Shown piece by piece: positions 1-7,361 of a stretch of DNA of 64,000 nucleotides. Made by a program: the position numbers and the translations under genes. The stretch covers positions 1-64,000 of the forward strand of contig CBFHOG010000008.1 in assembly GCA_965657545.1 (NCBI GenBank), in the 5' to 3' direction. The notes beneath the pieces are model-generated. The model was given only the letters and a program-made list of their open reading frames with translations, was not told the DNA's origin and searched no databases. Every line of letters begins with the position of its first letter. Within the stretch, counting starts at the first letter, position 1. This DNA is from UBA7446 sp965657545. Its GTDB lineage: Bacteria > Bacteroidota > Bacteroidia > Flavobacteriales > Flavobacteriaceae.

Positions 1-14
1 TCGTATAAATATAA

Positions 15-24
15 GTTAGGCACA
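15..24 (+). repeat. Left copy of a 10-bp inverted repeat around the first gene
   Basis: GTTAGGCACA here is the exact reverse complement of TGTGCCTAAC at 1187-1196. The pair brackets a single AT-rich lipoprotein gene with no other gene inside. The left copy also fits the integron core-site pattern GTTRRRY, and the right copy fits RYYYAAC. That is the arrangement at the two ends of an integron gene cassette, but no complete attC could be built downstream. The repeat is seen directly; the cassette reading is inference. Confidence 0.6.
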
Positions 25-68
25 ATACGAATGAAAAAATCATTATTTTTATATATAAATATTTAAAT

Positions 69-1178
69 ATGAAGTATCCAATTAAAATTTTAATCTCATT
101 AATAATACTTAGCTCTTGCTCAGATACAGGCAATGAGGATAATCCAGATTGTACTCTCACCCCTGATTTAAATACTGAAGAAACTTCCAACGTTACTGAG
201 ACTAGCGCAACATTTATTGGACAAATTATAGCACCAACTTGTGAAAGCACAGTTACTTCTCAAGGTTTTGTTTATGCCAAAACAACTCTTCCAAAGACTG
301 ATGATATTGTTATAGAAGTTAATGGAGAAAATATTTCTTCCGAAGTAAGTAATTTGGATAGAAACACAACTTATTATATTAGAACATTTTTTGTAAACCC
401 AACTGGAGAGTATTATGGAAATGAAATTGAGTTTACAACAGCAATAGGAGAACTTGATATTATAACAAAAACTATAGAAAATATTACATTAAACAGTGCA
501 ATGGGTGGAGGGATAATAAATGATGATGGAGATGGAACAATCACAAGTAAAGGAATATGCTGGAGTACTTCTCAAAACCCAACAGTTGATGATAATCATA
601 TAGAAGATAATACAAATAGCTATGATTTTAATTCAAATATTACAGGACTACAGCAAAACACAATTTATTACGTTAGAGCTTACGCTATAAATGAAAATGG
701 TATTAAGTATGGAACTGAAGAAACATTTACAACTCAATCATCGACATATAAAGTTGAATTAAACATAAAAGGTTATACGAATAGCTGTAGCGTTGAAGCA
801 CCTTATATTTATTATGAAATAAATTATAAAATCGATGACAACGAAGTTGTTTTTGAAGCAGCTGAAGGTTTTGAAGGTGCCTCTTGGAGTCATCCTCATT
901 CATCAACTCAAGGAGTTAGTGACAGTGCTATTGAAAACAATTTAGAAATAACAATTCATCTTGCTCAGTTCAATCCACATAATCCAAGTGAGACTTTCAA
1001 AGGAGCTTATTTAGATAATATGTCATTAGTGATTACAAATGTCGAAAGTAGCGTAGAAGTTTTGAATATTACACTACCCTCATTATTCATTTGTACTGAT
1101 GTTGCGTATAAAAATATTATCAATTTTAATACTGCTGATAATAGTCACACTATTGAACAATTGACTTATGGATTTTAA
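69..1178 (+). CDS. Lipoprotein with two fibronectin type III-like repeats, function unknown
   Basis: The N-terminus is a lipoprotein signal: a short basic start, a hydrophobic stretch, then LSSC with the lipid-accepting cysteine at residue 17, so the protein is probably anchored to the outer membrane or exposed at the surface. Two related repeats follow at about residues 38-125 and 130-225. Each has the 'SKGICWST...N-TIYYVRAYAINENG..YG.E.TFTT' style common in Bacteroidetes surface proteins of FN3-like fold. Residues 230-369 match nothing I recognise. The gene is visibly more AT-rich than its neighbours and stands alone between the 10-bp inverted repeats at 15-24 and 1187-1196, which hints at a horizontally acquired unit. 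No enzymatic motif is visible. The role is unknown; adhesion or surface binding is only a guess. Confidence 0.85.
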   Translation: MKYPIKILISLIILSSCSDTGNEDNPDCTLTPDLNTEETSNVTETSATFIGQIIAPTCESTVTSQGFVYAKTTLPKTDDIVIEVNGENISSEVSNLDRNTTYYIRTFFVNPTGEYYGNEIEFTTAIGELDIITKTIENITLNSAMGGGIINDDGDGTITSKGICWSTSQNPTVDDNHIEDNTNSYDFNSNITGLQQNTIYYVRAYAINENGIKYGTEETFTTQSSTYKVELNIKGYTNSCSVEAPYIYYEINYKIDDNEVVFEAAEGFEGASWSHPHSSTQGVSDSAIENNLEITIHLAQFNPHNPSETFKGAYLDNMSLVITNVESSVEVLNITLPSLFICTDVAYKNIINFNTADNSHTIEQLTYGF

Positions 1179-1186
1179 AAATATAC

Positions 1187-1196
1187 TGTGCCTAAC
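1187..1196 (-). repeat. Right copy of the 10-bp inverted repeat
   Basis: TGTGCCTAAC lies 8 bases after the stop codon of the lipoprotein gene and matches GTTAGGCACA at 15-24 exactly when inverted. Immediately downstream (about 1200-1285) is a noncoding stretch more GC-rich than its surroundings. It contains a CCCTG/CAGGG inverted repeat (1223-1227 and 1253-1257) around a GCGCGAGC-type core, as structured extragenic repeats or degenerate recombination sites often have. No gene is seen in 1179-1407 apart from this and the terminator. Confidence 0.55.
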
Positions 1197-1350
1197 ATTA
1201 GCTAAAAGTAATTGCTTGTTCTCCCTGCTAGCGCGAGCTTGCTTGCTGCAATCAGGGCTGTGTCTCGTGCTGATTTTATAAGTTTAAACATTTAATAGCT
1301 TATTTAAAACATCGATCCTAACTCTGTTTATCCAAACCTTTGGATTAAAA

Positions 1351-1381
1351 AAAAGACGCAAAACATGGTTTTGCGCCTTTT
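1351..1381. terminator. Bidirectional hairpin terminator
   Basis: The stem GCAAAAC (1358-1364) pairs with GTTTTGC (1368-1374) across a 3-base loop. It is extended by C-G and G-C pairs and flanked by four A and then T residues, so it gives a U-tract in both directions. It sits between two convergent genes, the FN3-like lipoprotein and the NTF2-like lipoprotein, and can end both. Confidence 0.8.
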
Positions 1382-1407
1382 ATAAAAATTAAATTTTAAG
1401 GGCTTCT

Positions 1408-1905
1408 CTATTCTGTTTTGGGCTCAATAGAATACACAAAGAAACGTACTACTTTACCGTCTTTAATTTCACCATCTATCATTTGAAGCATAGTGGTTTC
1501 TTCTCCCTCAATGGTTTGGGTTACATTATGTCCTGCAAGTACCCAATCTGCGCCACTAGGAACCGATTTGTACGGCATACCCCAATAGGCATCCCATTTT
1601 GGATTTGCAACAGCAAACCAGCCTTCTAAAAGCGTAGCTTGTTCTTCTTTTGATTTAATCTCAGAACCATCAGGGCTTAAAATGTAAATGGAATCTACAC
1701 TCATGGACTTAATCGTCTCCAAGTCTTGATTGTTGTGTGCATCTATGTATTTCATCCATACATCCAAAACGTCGTCAGATCCTGTGATGAATTTCTCACC
1801 AGGCATGAACTTAAAAAAACCAACGCCTTCCACTGTAGTTTCAGCAGCAGGAGTTGCACAACCCACTACGGCTAAAACTAGCGTTATAAAAAGTACTCTT
1901 TTCAT
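1408..1905 (-). CDS. NTF2/SnoaL-like lipoprotein
   Basis: This 165-residue protein has a lipoprotein signal (VVGC, cysteine at residue 16). The mature part looks like an NTF2/SnoaL fold: an early helix with 'WMKYIDAHNNQDLETI', a central strand segment with the substitution-tolerant 'G..W', and a C-terminal strand pair 'MIDGEIKDGKVVRFFVYS', the typical end of such domains. The fold hosts both small enzymes and pure ligand-binding proteins, and no catalytic residues can be assigned. It faces a thioredoxin-like gene across about 100 bp of divergent intergenic DNA that carries a small hairpin (CTCATT/AATGAG, 1958-1972). The fold is fairly likely; the function is unknown. Confidence 0.8.
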   Translation of the reverse strand: MKRVLFITLVLAVVGCATPAAETTVEGVGFFKFMPGEKFITGSDDVLDVWMKYIDAHNNQDLETIKSMSVDSIYILSPDGSEIKSKEEQATLLEGWFAVANPKWDAYWGMPYKSVPSGADWVLAGHNVTQTIEGEETTMLQMIDGEIKDGKVVRFFVYSIEPKTE

Positions 1906-2008
1906 GATTATTTACTTTAAATTGTTATTCCCCATAAAATTAGTAAAAATTTAACAACTCATTTTTAATGAGGCACTTACGTTATTTTTTATTTTGTAGG
2001 TTTATAAA

Positions 2009-2473
2009 ATGAAACGCACCTACTTTTTTGTTATTTTAATTTGTTTTAGCTGTACCATTACACAAAAAACAGAAATTCCTACGCTTTCATATTCGGAATT
2101 AAAACCCTTTTTATACAAAGAAGGAAACAAAACCTATGTTGTCAATTTTTGGGCAACATGGTGTGCTCCTTGTGTTAAAGAACTCCCCTATTTTGAAACC
2201 CTAAACCAAAACGAAAATGTAGACGTCCTTTTGGTAAGCCTCGATTTTCCGAAACATAAAGAAAGTCGGTTGTTACCCTTTATTAAAAAACACCAATTGC
2301 AATCAAAAGTAGTGCACCTGGATGATGCCAACGAAAATTTTTGGATCAATGCCATTGACTCCACATGGAGCGGTGCCATACCCGCAACAATCATTTATAA
2401 CCAAAACAAACGTATGTTCTATGAACAGTCTTTTACCGAAGACGAATTAAATAAAATTATCAACACTTTTTAA
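2009..2473 (+). CDS. TlpA-like thioredoxin-fold lipoprotein
   Basis: This is a periplasmic or outer-membrane-anchored thiol-disulfide protein of the TlpA/ResA type. A short lipoprotein signal ends at a cysteine near residue 15. The redox motif W-C-A-P-C lies at residues 51-55 within FWATWCAPCVKELP, the signature of reductive TlpA-like proteins. At 154 residues it is close to a minimal thioredoxin domain. The cis-proline region is probably 'GAIPATIIY' at about residues 123-131. The gene is followed after 10 bases by another thioredoxin-fold gene, so the two are probably co-transcribed. The substrate cannot be told from sequence. Confidence 0.9.
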   Translation: MKRTYFFVILICFSCTITQKTEIPTLSYSELKPFLYKEGNKTYVVNFWATWCAPCVKELPYFETLNQNENVDVLLVSLDFPKHKESRLLPFIKKHQLQSKVVHLDDANENFWINAIDSTWSGAIPATIIYNQNKRMFYEQSFTEDELNKIINTF

Positions 2474-2483
2474 TCCCTAACCC

Positions 2484-3074
2484 ATGAAAATAATCCTAAT
2501 TCTAATCAGTTCACTTTTTATATTTACACACAACCACGGCTATAAGGTCGGAGATGTTGCCACTGACTTTTCACTTTCTAACATCAATGGCGAGATGGTT
2601 TCCCTAGCAGATTATACAGATGCCAAAGGCTTTATCGTGATTTTCACCTGTAATACCTGTCCCTATTCTGTTGCTTACGAAGACCGCATCATTGCTTTAG
2701 ACAATAAGTATAAACCAGAAGGCTATCCTGTTATTGCCATTAACCCTAACGATCCTGCAGCCATTGGTGGTGAGCAACTTATCGACATGAAAACACGCGC
2801 CACAGAAAAAGGATTTACATTTCCCTATTTGCAAGACAAAGGACAGCATATTTACCCAAAATACGGGGCCACTAAAACTCCGCATGTATTTATCTTAGAA
2901 AAACAAGAAAAAGGCAATGTGGTGCAATATATCGGGGCTATCGATGATAGTTCAAGAAATCCAGAAAAGGTAACCCAACGTTATGTGGAAGACGCTGTAG
3001 ATGCACTTTTAGCCGGTCAATTACCTAAAGTGACTTATACCAAAGCTATTGGATGTTCTATTAAAACGTTGTAG
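2484..3074 (+). CDS. Exported redoxin/thioredoxin-family protein
   Basis: A signal-peptide-like start is followed by an AhpC/TSA-type redoxin domain of about 175 residues. The active motif is C-N-T-C at residues 56-59 (FTCNTCPYS), the form seen in a widespread Bacteroidetes family usually annotated only as thioredoxin family protein. A further conserved-looking cysteine is near the C-terminus (AIGCSIK). The cis-proline loop is 'ATKTPHVFILE'. It follows the TlpA-like gene by 10 bases and probably shares its transcript. The role is likely envelope thiol chemistry or peroxide handling; whether it acts as a reductase or peroxidase is not decided by the sequence. Confidence 0.88.
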   Translation: MKIILILISSLFIFTHNHGYKVGDVATDFSLSNINGEMVSLADYTDAKGFIVIFTCNTCPYSVAYEDRIIALDNKYKPEGYPVIAINPNDPAAIGGEQLIDMKTRATEKGFTFPYLQDKGQHIYPKYGATKTPHVFILEKQEKGNVVQYIGAIDDSSRNPEKVTQRYVEDAVDALLAGQLPKVTYTKAIGCSIKTL

Positions 3075-3086
3075 TGTTTTCATTAT

Positions 3087-3117
3087 TTTGATTGACAATT
3101 AAATTGTAGTTACTTTG
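3087..3117 (+). promoter_or_regulatory. Probable mazEF promoter with palindromic operator
   Basis: A Bacteroidetes-type promoter is visible: TTTG at 3087-3090, a 20-base spacer, and TACTTTG at 3111-3117. Inside the spacer lies the perfect palindrome ACAATT-A-AATTGT (3095-3107). A second inverted repeat, CATAAT-TG-ATTATG (3124-3137), covers the mazE start codon. MazE-type antitoxins repress their own operons by binding such sites, so both are candidate operators. The palindromes are seen directly; the operator role is inference. Confidence 0.6.
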
Positions 3118-3134
3118 TAATAACATAATTGATT

Positions 3135-3380
3135 ATGAAAACAGCAATTATACAAATCGGTAACTCAAAAGGCTTACGTTTAAGCAAGACCATTTTAAAG
3201 CAATACAATATTACAGACGAGGTGGAGCTTATCTTTGAAAAAGGTCAGATTATAGTTAAGCCAATAAATATACCCAGAGCAAATTGGGAGACATCCTTTT
3301 TGGATATGCGTCAAAATAGCGATGATGAACTGCTTATTCCGGATGTATTTGAAGAAGAAAATCTAGAAGAATGGAGCTAG
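3135..3380 (+). CDS. mazE: MazE-like antitoxin (AbrB/SpoVT fold)
   Basis: The first half (about residues 1-48) is a swapped-hairpin AbrB domain with the classic 'IGNSKGLRLSK.ILKQYNI.DEVEL' pattern. It would bind the operator as a dimer. The acidic C-terminal tail (IPDVFEEENLEEW) is the part that normally occupies and neutralises the MazF active site. I chose ATG at 3135 over an in-frame TTG at 3129 because it fits the family start MKTAIIQIGNSKG. It overlaps mazF by 10 bp, so the two are translationally coupled. Confidence is high for the family; the regulation is inferred. Confidence 0.93.
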   Translation: MKTAIIQIGNSKGLRLSKTILKQYNITDEVELIFEKGQIIVKPINIPRANWETSFLDMRQNSDDELLIPDVFEEENLEEWS

Positions 3381-3694
3381 TCCAATACGCCATTGTTCTT
3401 GTAAACCTTGATCCTACTGTGAGTAGTGAAATAAAAAAAACACGCCCTTGTGTTGTGCTTTCTCCTAACGAAATGAACAAACACCTGAAAACAGTAGTCC
3501 TTGCGCCCATGACTTCAAATTTGAAAAATTATCCAACACGTGTGCCGGTGCTGCATCAGCGCAAAAAGGGTATGATTGTCATTGACCAAATCCGAACGGT
3601 GGATAAAAGTCGTGTCATCAAAAAATATGATATATTGACCCGTTCTGAAATTGATACCTGTAAGTCAGTTATCAAAGAAGCCTTTGTGGATTAA
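3371..3694 (+). CDS. mazF: MazF-family endoribonuclease toxin
   Basis: This 107-residue PemK/MazF-fold protein has the strands 'YAIVLVNLDPTVSSEIKKTRPCVVLSP', 'VVLAPMTSN' and 'GMIVIDQIRTVDKSRV'. The conserved arginine of 'TRPCVV' and the Thr/Ser of 'PMTSN' match catalytic positions in the family, which cuts mRNA at short sequences. The cleavage sequence cannot be told from this protein. Its stop codon abuts the stop codon of ychF on the other strand. The length is normal and the pair with mazE looks intact. Confidence 0.93.
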   Translation: MELVQYAIVLVNLDPTVSSEIKKTRPCVVLSPNEMNKHLKTVVLAPMTSNLKNYPTRVPVLHQRKKGMIVIDQIRTVDKSRVIKKYDILTRSEIDTCKSVIKEAFVD

Positions 3695-4789
3695 TTAGAC
3701 ATTGAATCTAAAGTGCATGACATCGCCGTCTTTTACGGTGTAGTCTTTGCCTTCTACCCTAGCTTTTCCAGCTTCTTTGGCTTTTTGTTCTGAACCAAAA
3801 TGATCGTAATCTGAATAGGAAATAACTTCCGCCCGGATAAAGCCTTTTTCGAAGTCGGTATGAATAACACCTGCTGCCTGTGGTGCAGAAGCACCTGCAG
3901 GAATGGTCCATGCGCGCACTTCCTTTTCTCCAGCAGTAAAATATGTTTCTAAATCAAGGAGATTATATGCAGCACGAATAAGCTTAGCAGCACCAGGCTC
4001 TTCTAAGCCCAAATCTTCTAAAAACAATTGGCGCTCTTCATAAGTTTCCAATTCGTTAATATCAGCCTCAGTAGCAACGGCAAGTACCAATACCTCTGCA
4101 TTTTCGGCAGCTACTGCATTTTTTACTTTGGCAACATAGTCGTTTCCAGTTGCAGCAGCACTTTCGTCCACATTACAAACATACAGTACAGGTTTATCTG
4201 TGATAAGTTGTAAGGGACTTACAAATGCAGCACGATCATCGTCAGAAATTTCAATAGCACGTACCGAGTTGGCTGCTTCAAGTCCGTTGTGTAACACTTC
4301 CAAAACAGCAAGTTCTTTTTGTGCCTCTTTATTTCCTGTTCTAGCAGCTCGTTTTACCTTTTCAAGACGTTTTTCAACTGCTTCCAAGTCTTTAAGTTGC
4401 AATTCAATGTCAATCGTTTCTTTATCGCGCAAAGGGTCAATAGAGTTATCAACATGCACAATATTATCATTGTCAAAGCAGCGTAATACGTGGAGAATCG
4501 CATCGGTTTCTCTAATATTTGCTAAAAACTGATTGCCTAATCCCTCGCCTTTACTTGCGCCTTTTACCAAACCTGCAATATCTACAATCTCCACAGTAGC
4601 AGGAATAACTTTTTGAGGATTAACTAGTTCTTCTAATCGATTTAAACGTGGGTCAGGAACATTTACCACACCAATATTAGGCTCAATGGTACAAAAGGGA
4701 AAATTGGCACTTTGTGCCTTTGCACTCGATAAACAATTGAAAAGTGTTGATTTACCTACGTTGGGCAATCCTACAATACCTGCTTTCAT
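3695..4789 (-). CDS. ychF: Redox-regulated ATPase YchF
   Basis: YchF is an Obg-family P-loop NTPase that hydrolyses ATP and associates with ribosomes. The P-loop GLPNVGKST starts at about residue 7, the switch motif is 'DIAGLVKGASKGEGLGN', and the C-terminal TGS domain ends in the typical 'VMHFRFNV'. At 364 residues the length is standard. The ferredoxin gene lies immediately upstream on the same strand with a 1-base gap, so the two form an operon transcribed leftward from the promoter at 5160-5190. Confidence 0.97.
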   Translation of the reverse strand: MKAGIVGLPNVGKSTLFNCLSSAKAQSANFPFCTIEPNIGVVNVPDPRLNRLEELVNPQKVIPATVEIVDIAGLVKGASKGEGLGNQFLANIRETDAILHVLRCFDNDNIVHVDNSIDPLRDKETIDIELQLKDLEAVEKRLEKVKRAARTGNKEAQKELAVLEVLHNGLEAANSVRAIEISDDDRAAFVSPLQLITDKPVLYVCNVDESAAATGNDYVAKVKNAVAAENAEVLVLAVATEADINELETYEERQLFLEDLGLEEPGAAKLIRAAYNLLDLETYFTAGEKEVRAWTIPAGASAPQAAGVIHTDFEKGFIRAEVISYSDYDHFGSEQKAKEAGKARVEGKDYTVKDGDVMHFRFNV

Positions 4790-4790
4790 A

Positions 4791-5141
4791 TTATTCGGGA
4801 TGCATAAAGCGTTGCTTGCCTAGGAGCACCTCTTCGGTTTCCTCATGATCTTCATCTGGAACGCAGCAATCCACAGGACAAACAGCAGCACATTGTGGCT
4901 CGTCGTGGAACCCTTTACACTCGGTACACTTATCTGGAACAATAAAATACACTTCATCAGAAATGGGTTCCTGCATGGCGTCGGCATCAACAGCATTTCC
5001 GTTGGGCAACACAACATCGCCGCTTAAAGAGGTGCCGTCTGCGTATTTCCAATCAAAAGCACCTTCATAAATAGCGGTGTTAGGGCATTCAGGTTCACAG
5101 GCCCCACAATTAATACATTCATCAGTTATGATAATAGCCAT
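4791..5141 (-). CDS. 4Fe-4S dicluster ferredoxin
   Basis: This small electron carrier has two cysteine sets. The first is C-x2-C-x2-C-x3-C-P at residues 9-19 (CINCGACEPECP). The second is in 'CTECKGFHDEPQCAAVCPVDCC', where the extra residues between the second and third cysteines mark the Alvin-type family. A roughly 50-residue insertion separates the two sets. It is transcribed leftward with ychF and divergently from a LuxC-like reductase whose start is about 50 bp away. The pairing suggests a shared redox role, but the partner enzyme is not shown by sequence. Confidence 0.95.
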   Translation of the reverse strand: MAIIITDECINCGACEPECPNTAIYEGAFDWKYADGTSLSGDVVLPNGNAVDADAMQEPISDEVYFIVPDKCTECKGFHDEPQCAAVCPVDCCVPDEDHEETEEVLLGKQRFMHPE

Positions 5142-5159
5142 AGCATTTCTTTAACTTTG

Positions 5160-5190
5160 CAAAGTTAGTGCATAAGCACACCACAGCAAA
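5160..5190 (-). promoter_or_regulatory. Promoter of the ferredoxin-ychF operon
   Basis: On the minus strand, TTTG (5190-5187), a 19-base spacer and TAACTTTG (5167-5160) match the Bacteroidetes -33/-7 consensus exactly. The -7 element is half of a perfect 16-bp palindrome TAACTTTGCAAAGTTA (5152-5167), so the plus strand also carries a TAACTTTG (5152-5159) pointing toward the LuxC-like gene. No TTG is found 19 bases upstream for that direction. Confidence 0.7.
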
Positions 5191-5192
5191 AT

Positions 5193-6227
5193 ATGAATTC
5201 ACACCAAAATACCATTAATGCCTATACAGCATTAGGACAGCTTTTTAGCGATTACAGTAATAAAAAAAATACTACCAATGCATGGGTTGAAAAACTTGAT
5301 AATGCGATTGTTAGTGCATCCAGCCAAAACAAATGGTTTACAAAAGACAACCTTGATTTTTGTATTAAAACATGGGGGGAGACACTTACTGAAACAAACA
5401 TTTCAGCATGGCTAAACACCTATCCTGTCCAACAAACATCGCAGCGATTGGGTTTGGTACTAGCAGGAAACATTCCGCTTGTAGGACTTCACGATGTGTT
5501 GAGCGGCTTGGCGTCTGGATATAGCATTGAAATTAAATCATCTAGTAATGATAATATCTTACTCCCATTTGTGGTTGGTTTTTTGACTGAAATCCAACCT
5601 GAGTGGCAAGATAAAATTCATTTTACAGATGGGAAATTAGAAAAATTTGATCGTGTAATTGCCACGGGAAGCACCAATACCGCCCGTTATTTTGAATATT
5701 ATTTTAAAGATGTTCCGCATATTGTACGAAAAACTCGAAATGGCATAGCCGTCCTTGATGGATCTGAAACCCAAGAAGAACTCGCAGCACTATGCCTTGA
5801 CATCATGCAATATTTTGGATTGGGTTGCCGGAGCGTTTCGCATCTTATGGTTCCTGAAGGTTACGATTTTAACGATTTATTTTTGGCATTATACGAATAT
5901 CGAGAAATCATTCACCACAATGCATATGCCAACAATTATGACTATAATAAAGCGGTGTATTTGATGCAAGAAATAGCATTGTTAGAGAATGGTTTTATTA
6001 TGCTAAAAAAAGATAAAAGTCTAAATTCTCCAATTGCTTGTGTGCATTATAGCACTTATAAAAGTATTGAAGAAGTTGAAAAATCAATCGAGCTACAACA
6101 GGAACAAATTCAGTGTGTGGTAAGTACGTGTCTAGAAAACACATTGGCTTTTGGACAAACCCAACAGCCAAAGCTCAACGATTATGCCGATCATGTGGAT
6201 ACCATGGCGTTTTTGTTAAAAAAGTAA
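5193..6227 (+). CDS. LuxC-like acyl-CoA reductase family protein
   Basis: This 344-residue protein resembles the LuxC family (fatty acyl-CoA/acyl-protein reductases of the aldehyde dehydrogenase superfamily). Visible marks are the nucleotide-binding-like stretch 'LGLVLAGNIPLVGLHDVLSGLASG' (residues 86-109), 'VIATGSTNTARYFEYYF' (155-171) and a likely catalytic cysteine, C212, in 'FGLGCRSVSHL'. LuxC itself is longer, about 480 residues, so this is the shorter Bacteroidetes form. It lies between a ferredoxin (divergent) and serC-serA (same strand). The natural substrate is unknown. The family call is fairly secure; a role in lipid or serine-derived lipid metabolism is a guess from context. Confidence 0.85.
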   Translation: MNSHQNTINAYTALGQLFSDYSNKKNTTNAWVEKLDNAIVSASSQNKWFTKDNLDFCIKTWGETLTETNISAWLNTYPVQQTSQRLGLVLAGNIPLVGLHDVLSGLASGYSIEIKSSSNDNILLPFVVGFLTEIQPEWQDKIHFTDGKLEKFDRVIATGSTNTARYFEYYFKDVPHIVRKTRNGIAVLDGSETQEELAALCLDIMQYFGLGCRSVSHLMVPEGYDFNDLFLALYEYREIIHHNAYANNYDYNKAVYLMQEIALLENGFIMLKKDKSLNSPIACVHYSTYKSIEEVEKSIELQQEQIQCVVSTCLENTLAFGQTQQPKLNDYADHVDTMAFLLKK

Positions 6228-6244
6228 TACAAATTAATATGCGT

Positions 6245-6260
6245 AACCGCATCGGTTTTT
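6245..6260 (+). terminator. Possible weak terminator after the LuxC-like gene
   Basis: AACCG (6245-6249) pairs with CGGTT (6253-6257) across a 3-base loop and is followed by TTT. An overlapping ATGCG/CGCAT repeat (6239-6252) could form an alternative stem. A TACTTTG -7-like element at 6263-6269 follows and may start serC transcription. The stem is short, so termination would be partial. Confidence 0.4.
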
Positions 6261-6289
6261 GTTACTTTGCGACTTAATTTAAATGAATT

Positions 6290-7354
6290 ATGAAAAAGCA
6301 CAACTTTAGTGCTGGACCTTGTATCCTCCCACAAGAAGTCATGCAAAAAGCTGCTGAAGCGGTAGTTGAACTGGACAACTCTGGTTTGTCGCTGATAGAA
6401 ATCTCACACCGTAGTCCTGCATTTATCGATATCATGGAACGTGCGACCTCTTTAGCACTCGAACTTTTAGGACTTCAAGACAAAGGGTATAAAGCCATGT
6501 TTTTGCAAGGTGGAGCTAGCTTGCAGTTTATTGCTACTGCCTATAACTTGTTGGAAAATAAAGCCGGATATTGTAACACGGGAACATGGTCAACAAAAGC
6601 CATTAAAGAAGCAAAATTATTAGGTGAAGTGGTAGAAGTATCTTCTTCAAAAGACACCAATTTCAATTATATCCCAAAAGGTTTTGACATCCCGAATGGG
6701 CTTGATTATCTCCACATTACTACAAACAACACCATTTTTGGAACGCAATACAAAACCCTACCAGAAACAGATGCGGTGTTAGTTTCTGATTCATCATCTG
6801 ATATTTTCTCACGGGAATTGGATTTTAGCAAATTCGGTATTTTATATGCTGGAGCGCAAAAAAACATGGGTCCTGCAGGAACTACCTTAGTGGTGGTTAA
6901 AGAAGAAGTACTCGGAAAGGTTTCACACAAAATTCCTTCTATGTTGGATTATAAAATTCATGCAGATAAAGGAAGTATGTTTAACACACCTCCTGTATTT
7001 CCGGTTTACACTTCTATGCTTAACTTGGAGTGGCTGAAAAACAAAGGCGGTATTGCTGCTATTGAAAAAGAAAATAATGCCAAAGCAGCGCTTATGTACG
7101 GCGAAATTGACCGCAATCCACTGTTTGATGGATTTGCCGCCACTGAGGACAGAAGTACAATGAATGCTACTTTTACGCTGAATACCCCCGAATTAAAAGA
7201 CAGTTTCGAGGCCATGGCAAAAGAAGCAGGATTAAATGGTATTAACGGTCACCGCTCAGTTGGTGGTTACCGCGCATCGATGTACAACGCACTTCCTATT
7301 GAGTCTGTGCAAGTATTGGTAGATGTTATGAAAACATTAGAACAAAAAGCATAA
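6290..7354 (+). CDS. serC: Phosphoserine aminotransferase SerC
   Basis: SerC converts 3-phosphohydroxypyruvate and glutamate to phosphoserine and 2-oxoglutarate in serine synthesis, and also acts in pyridoxal phosphate synthesis in some bacteria. The protein opens with 'NFSAGPCILP'. The PLP lysine is in 'YAGAQKNMGPAG', and the C-terminal 'NGHRSVGGYRASMYNA' carries phosphate-binding residues typical of the family. Its length of 354 residues is normal. A SerA-like dehydrogenase follows 7 bases later, so the two consecutive steps of serine synthesis are co-transcribed. Confidence 0.97.
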   Translation: MKKHNFSAGPCILPQEVMQKAAEAVVELDNSGLSLIEISHRSPAFIDIMERATSLALELLGLQDKGYKAMFLQGGASLQFIATAYNLLENKAGYCNTGTWSTKAIKEAKLLGEVVEVSSSKDTNFNYIPKGFDIPNGLDYLHITTNNTIFGTQYKTLPETDAVLVSDSSSDIFSRELDFSKFGILYAGAQKNMGPAGTTLVVVKEEVLGKVSHKIPSMLDYKIHADKGSMFNTPPVFPVYTSMLNLEWLKNKGGIAAIEKENNAKAALMYGEIDRNPLFDGFAATEDRSTMNATFTLNTPELKDSFEAMAKEAGLNGINGHRSVGGYRASMYNALPIESVQVLVDVMKTLEQKA

Positions 7355-7361
7355 TTCACAC

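Noticed and set aside
1187..1300. Complete integron attC site
   Set aside because: Only the first core (RYYYAAC-like) is present; no GTTRRRY-type second core was found within 200 bases downstream.
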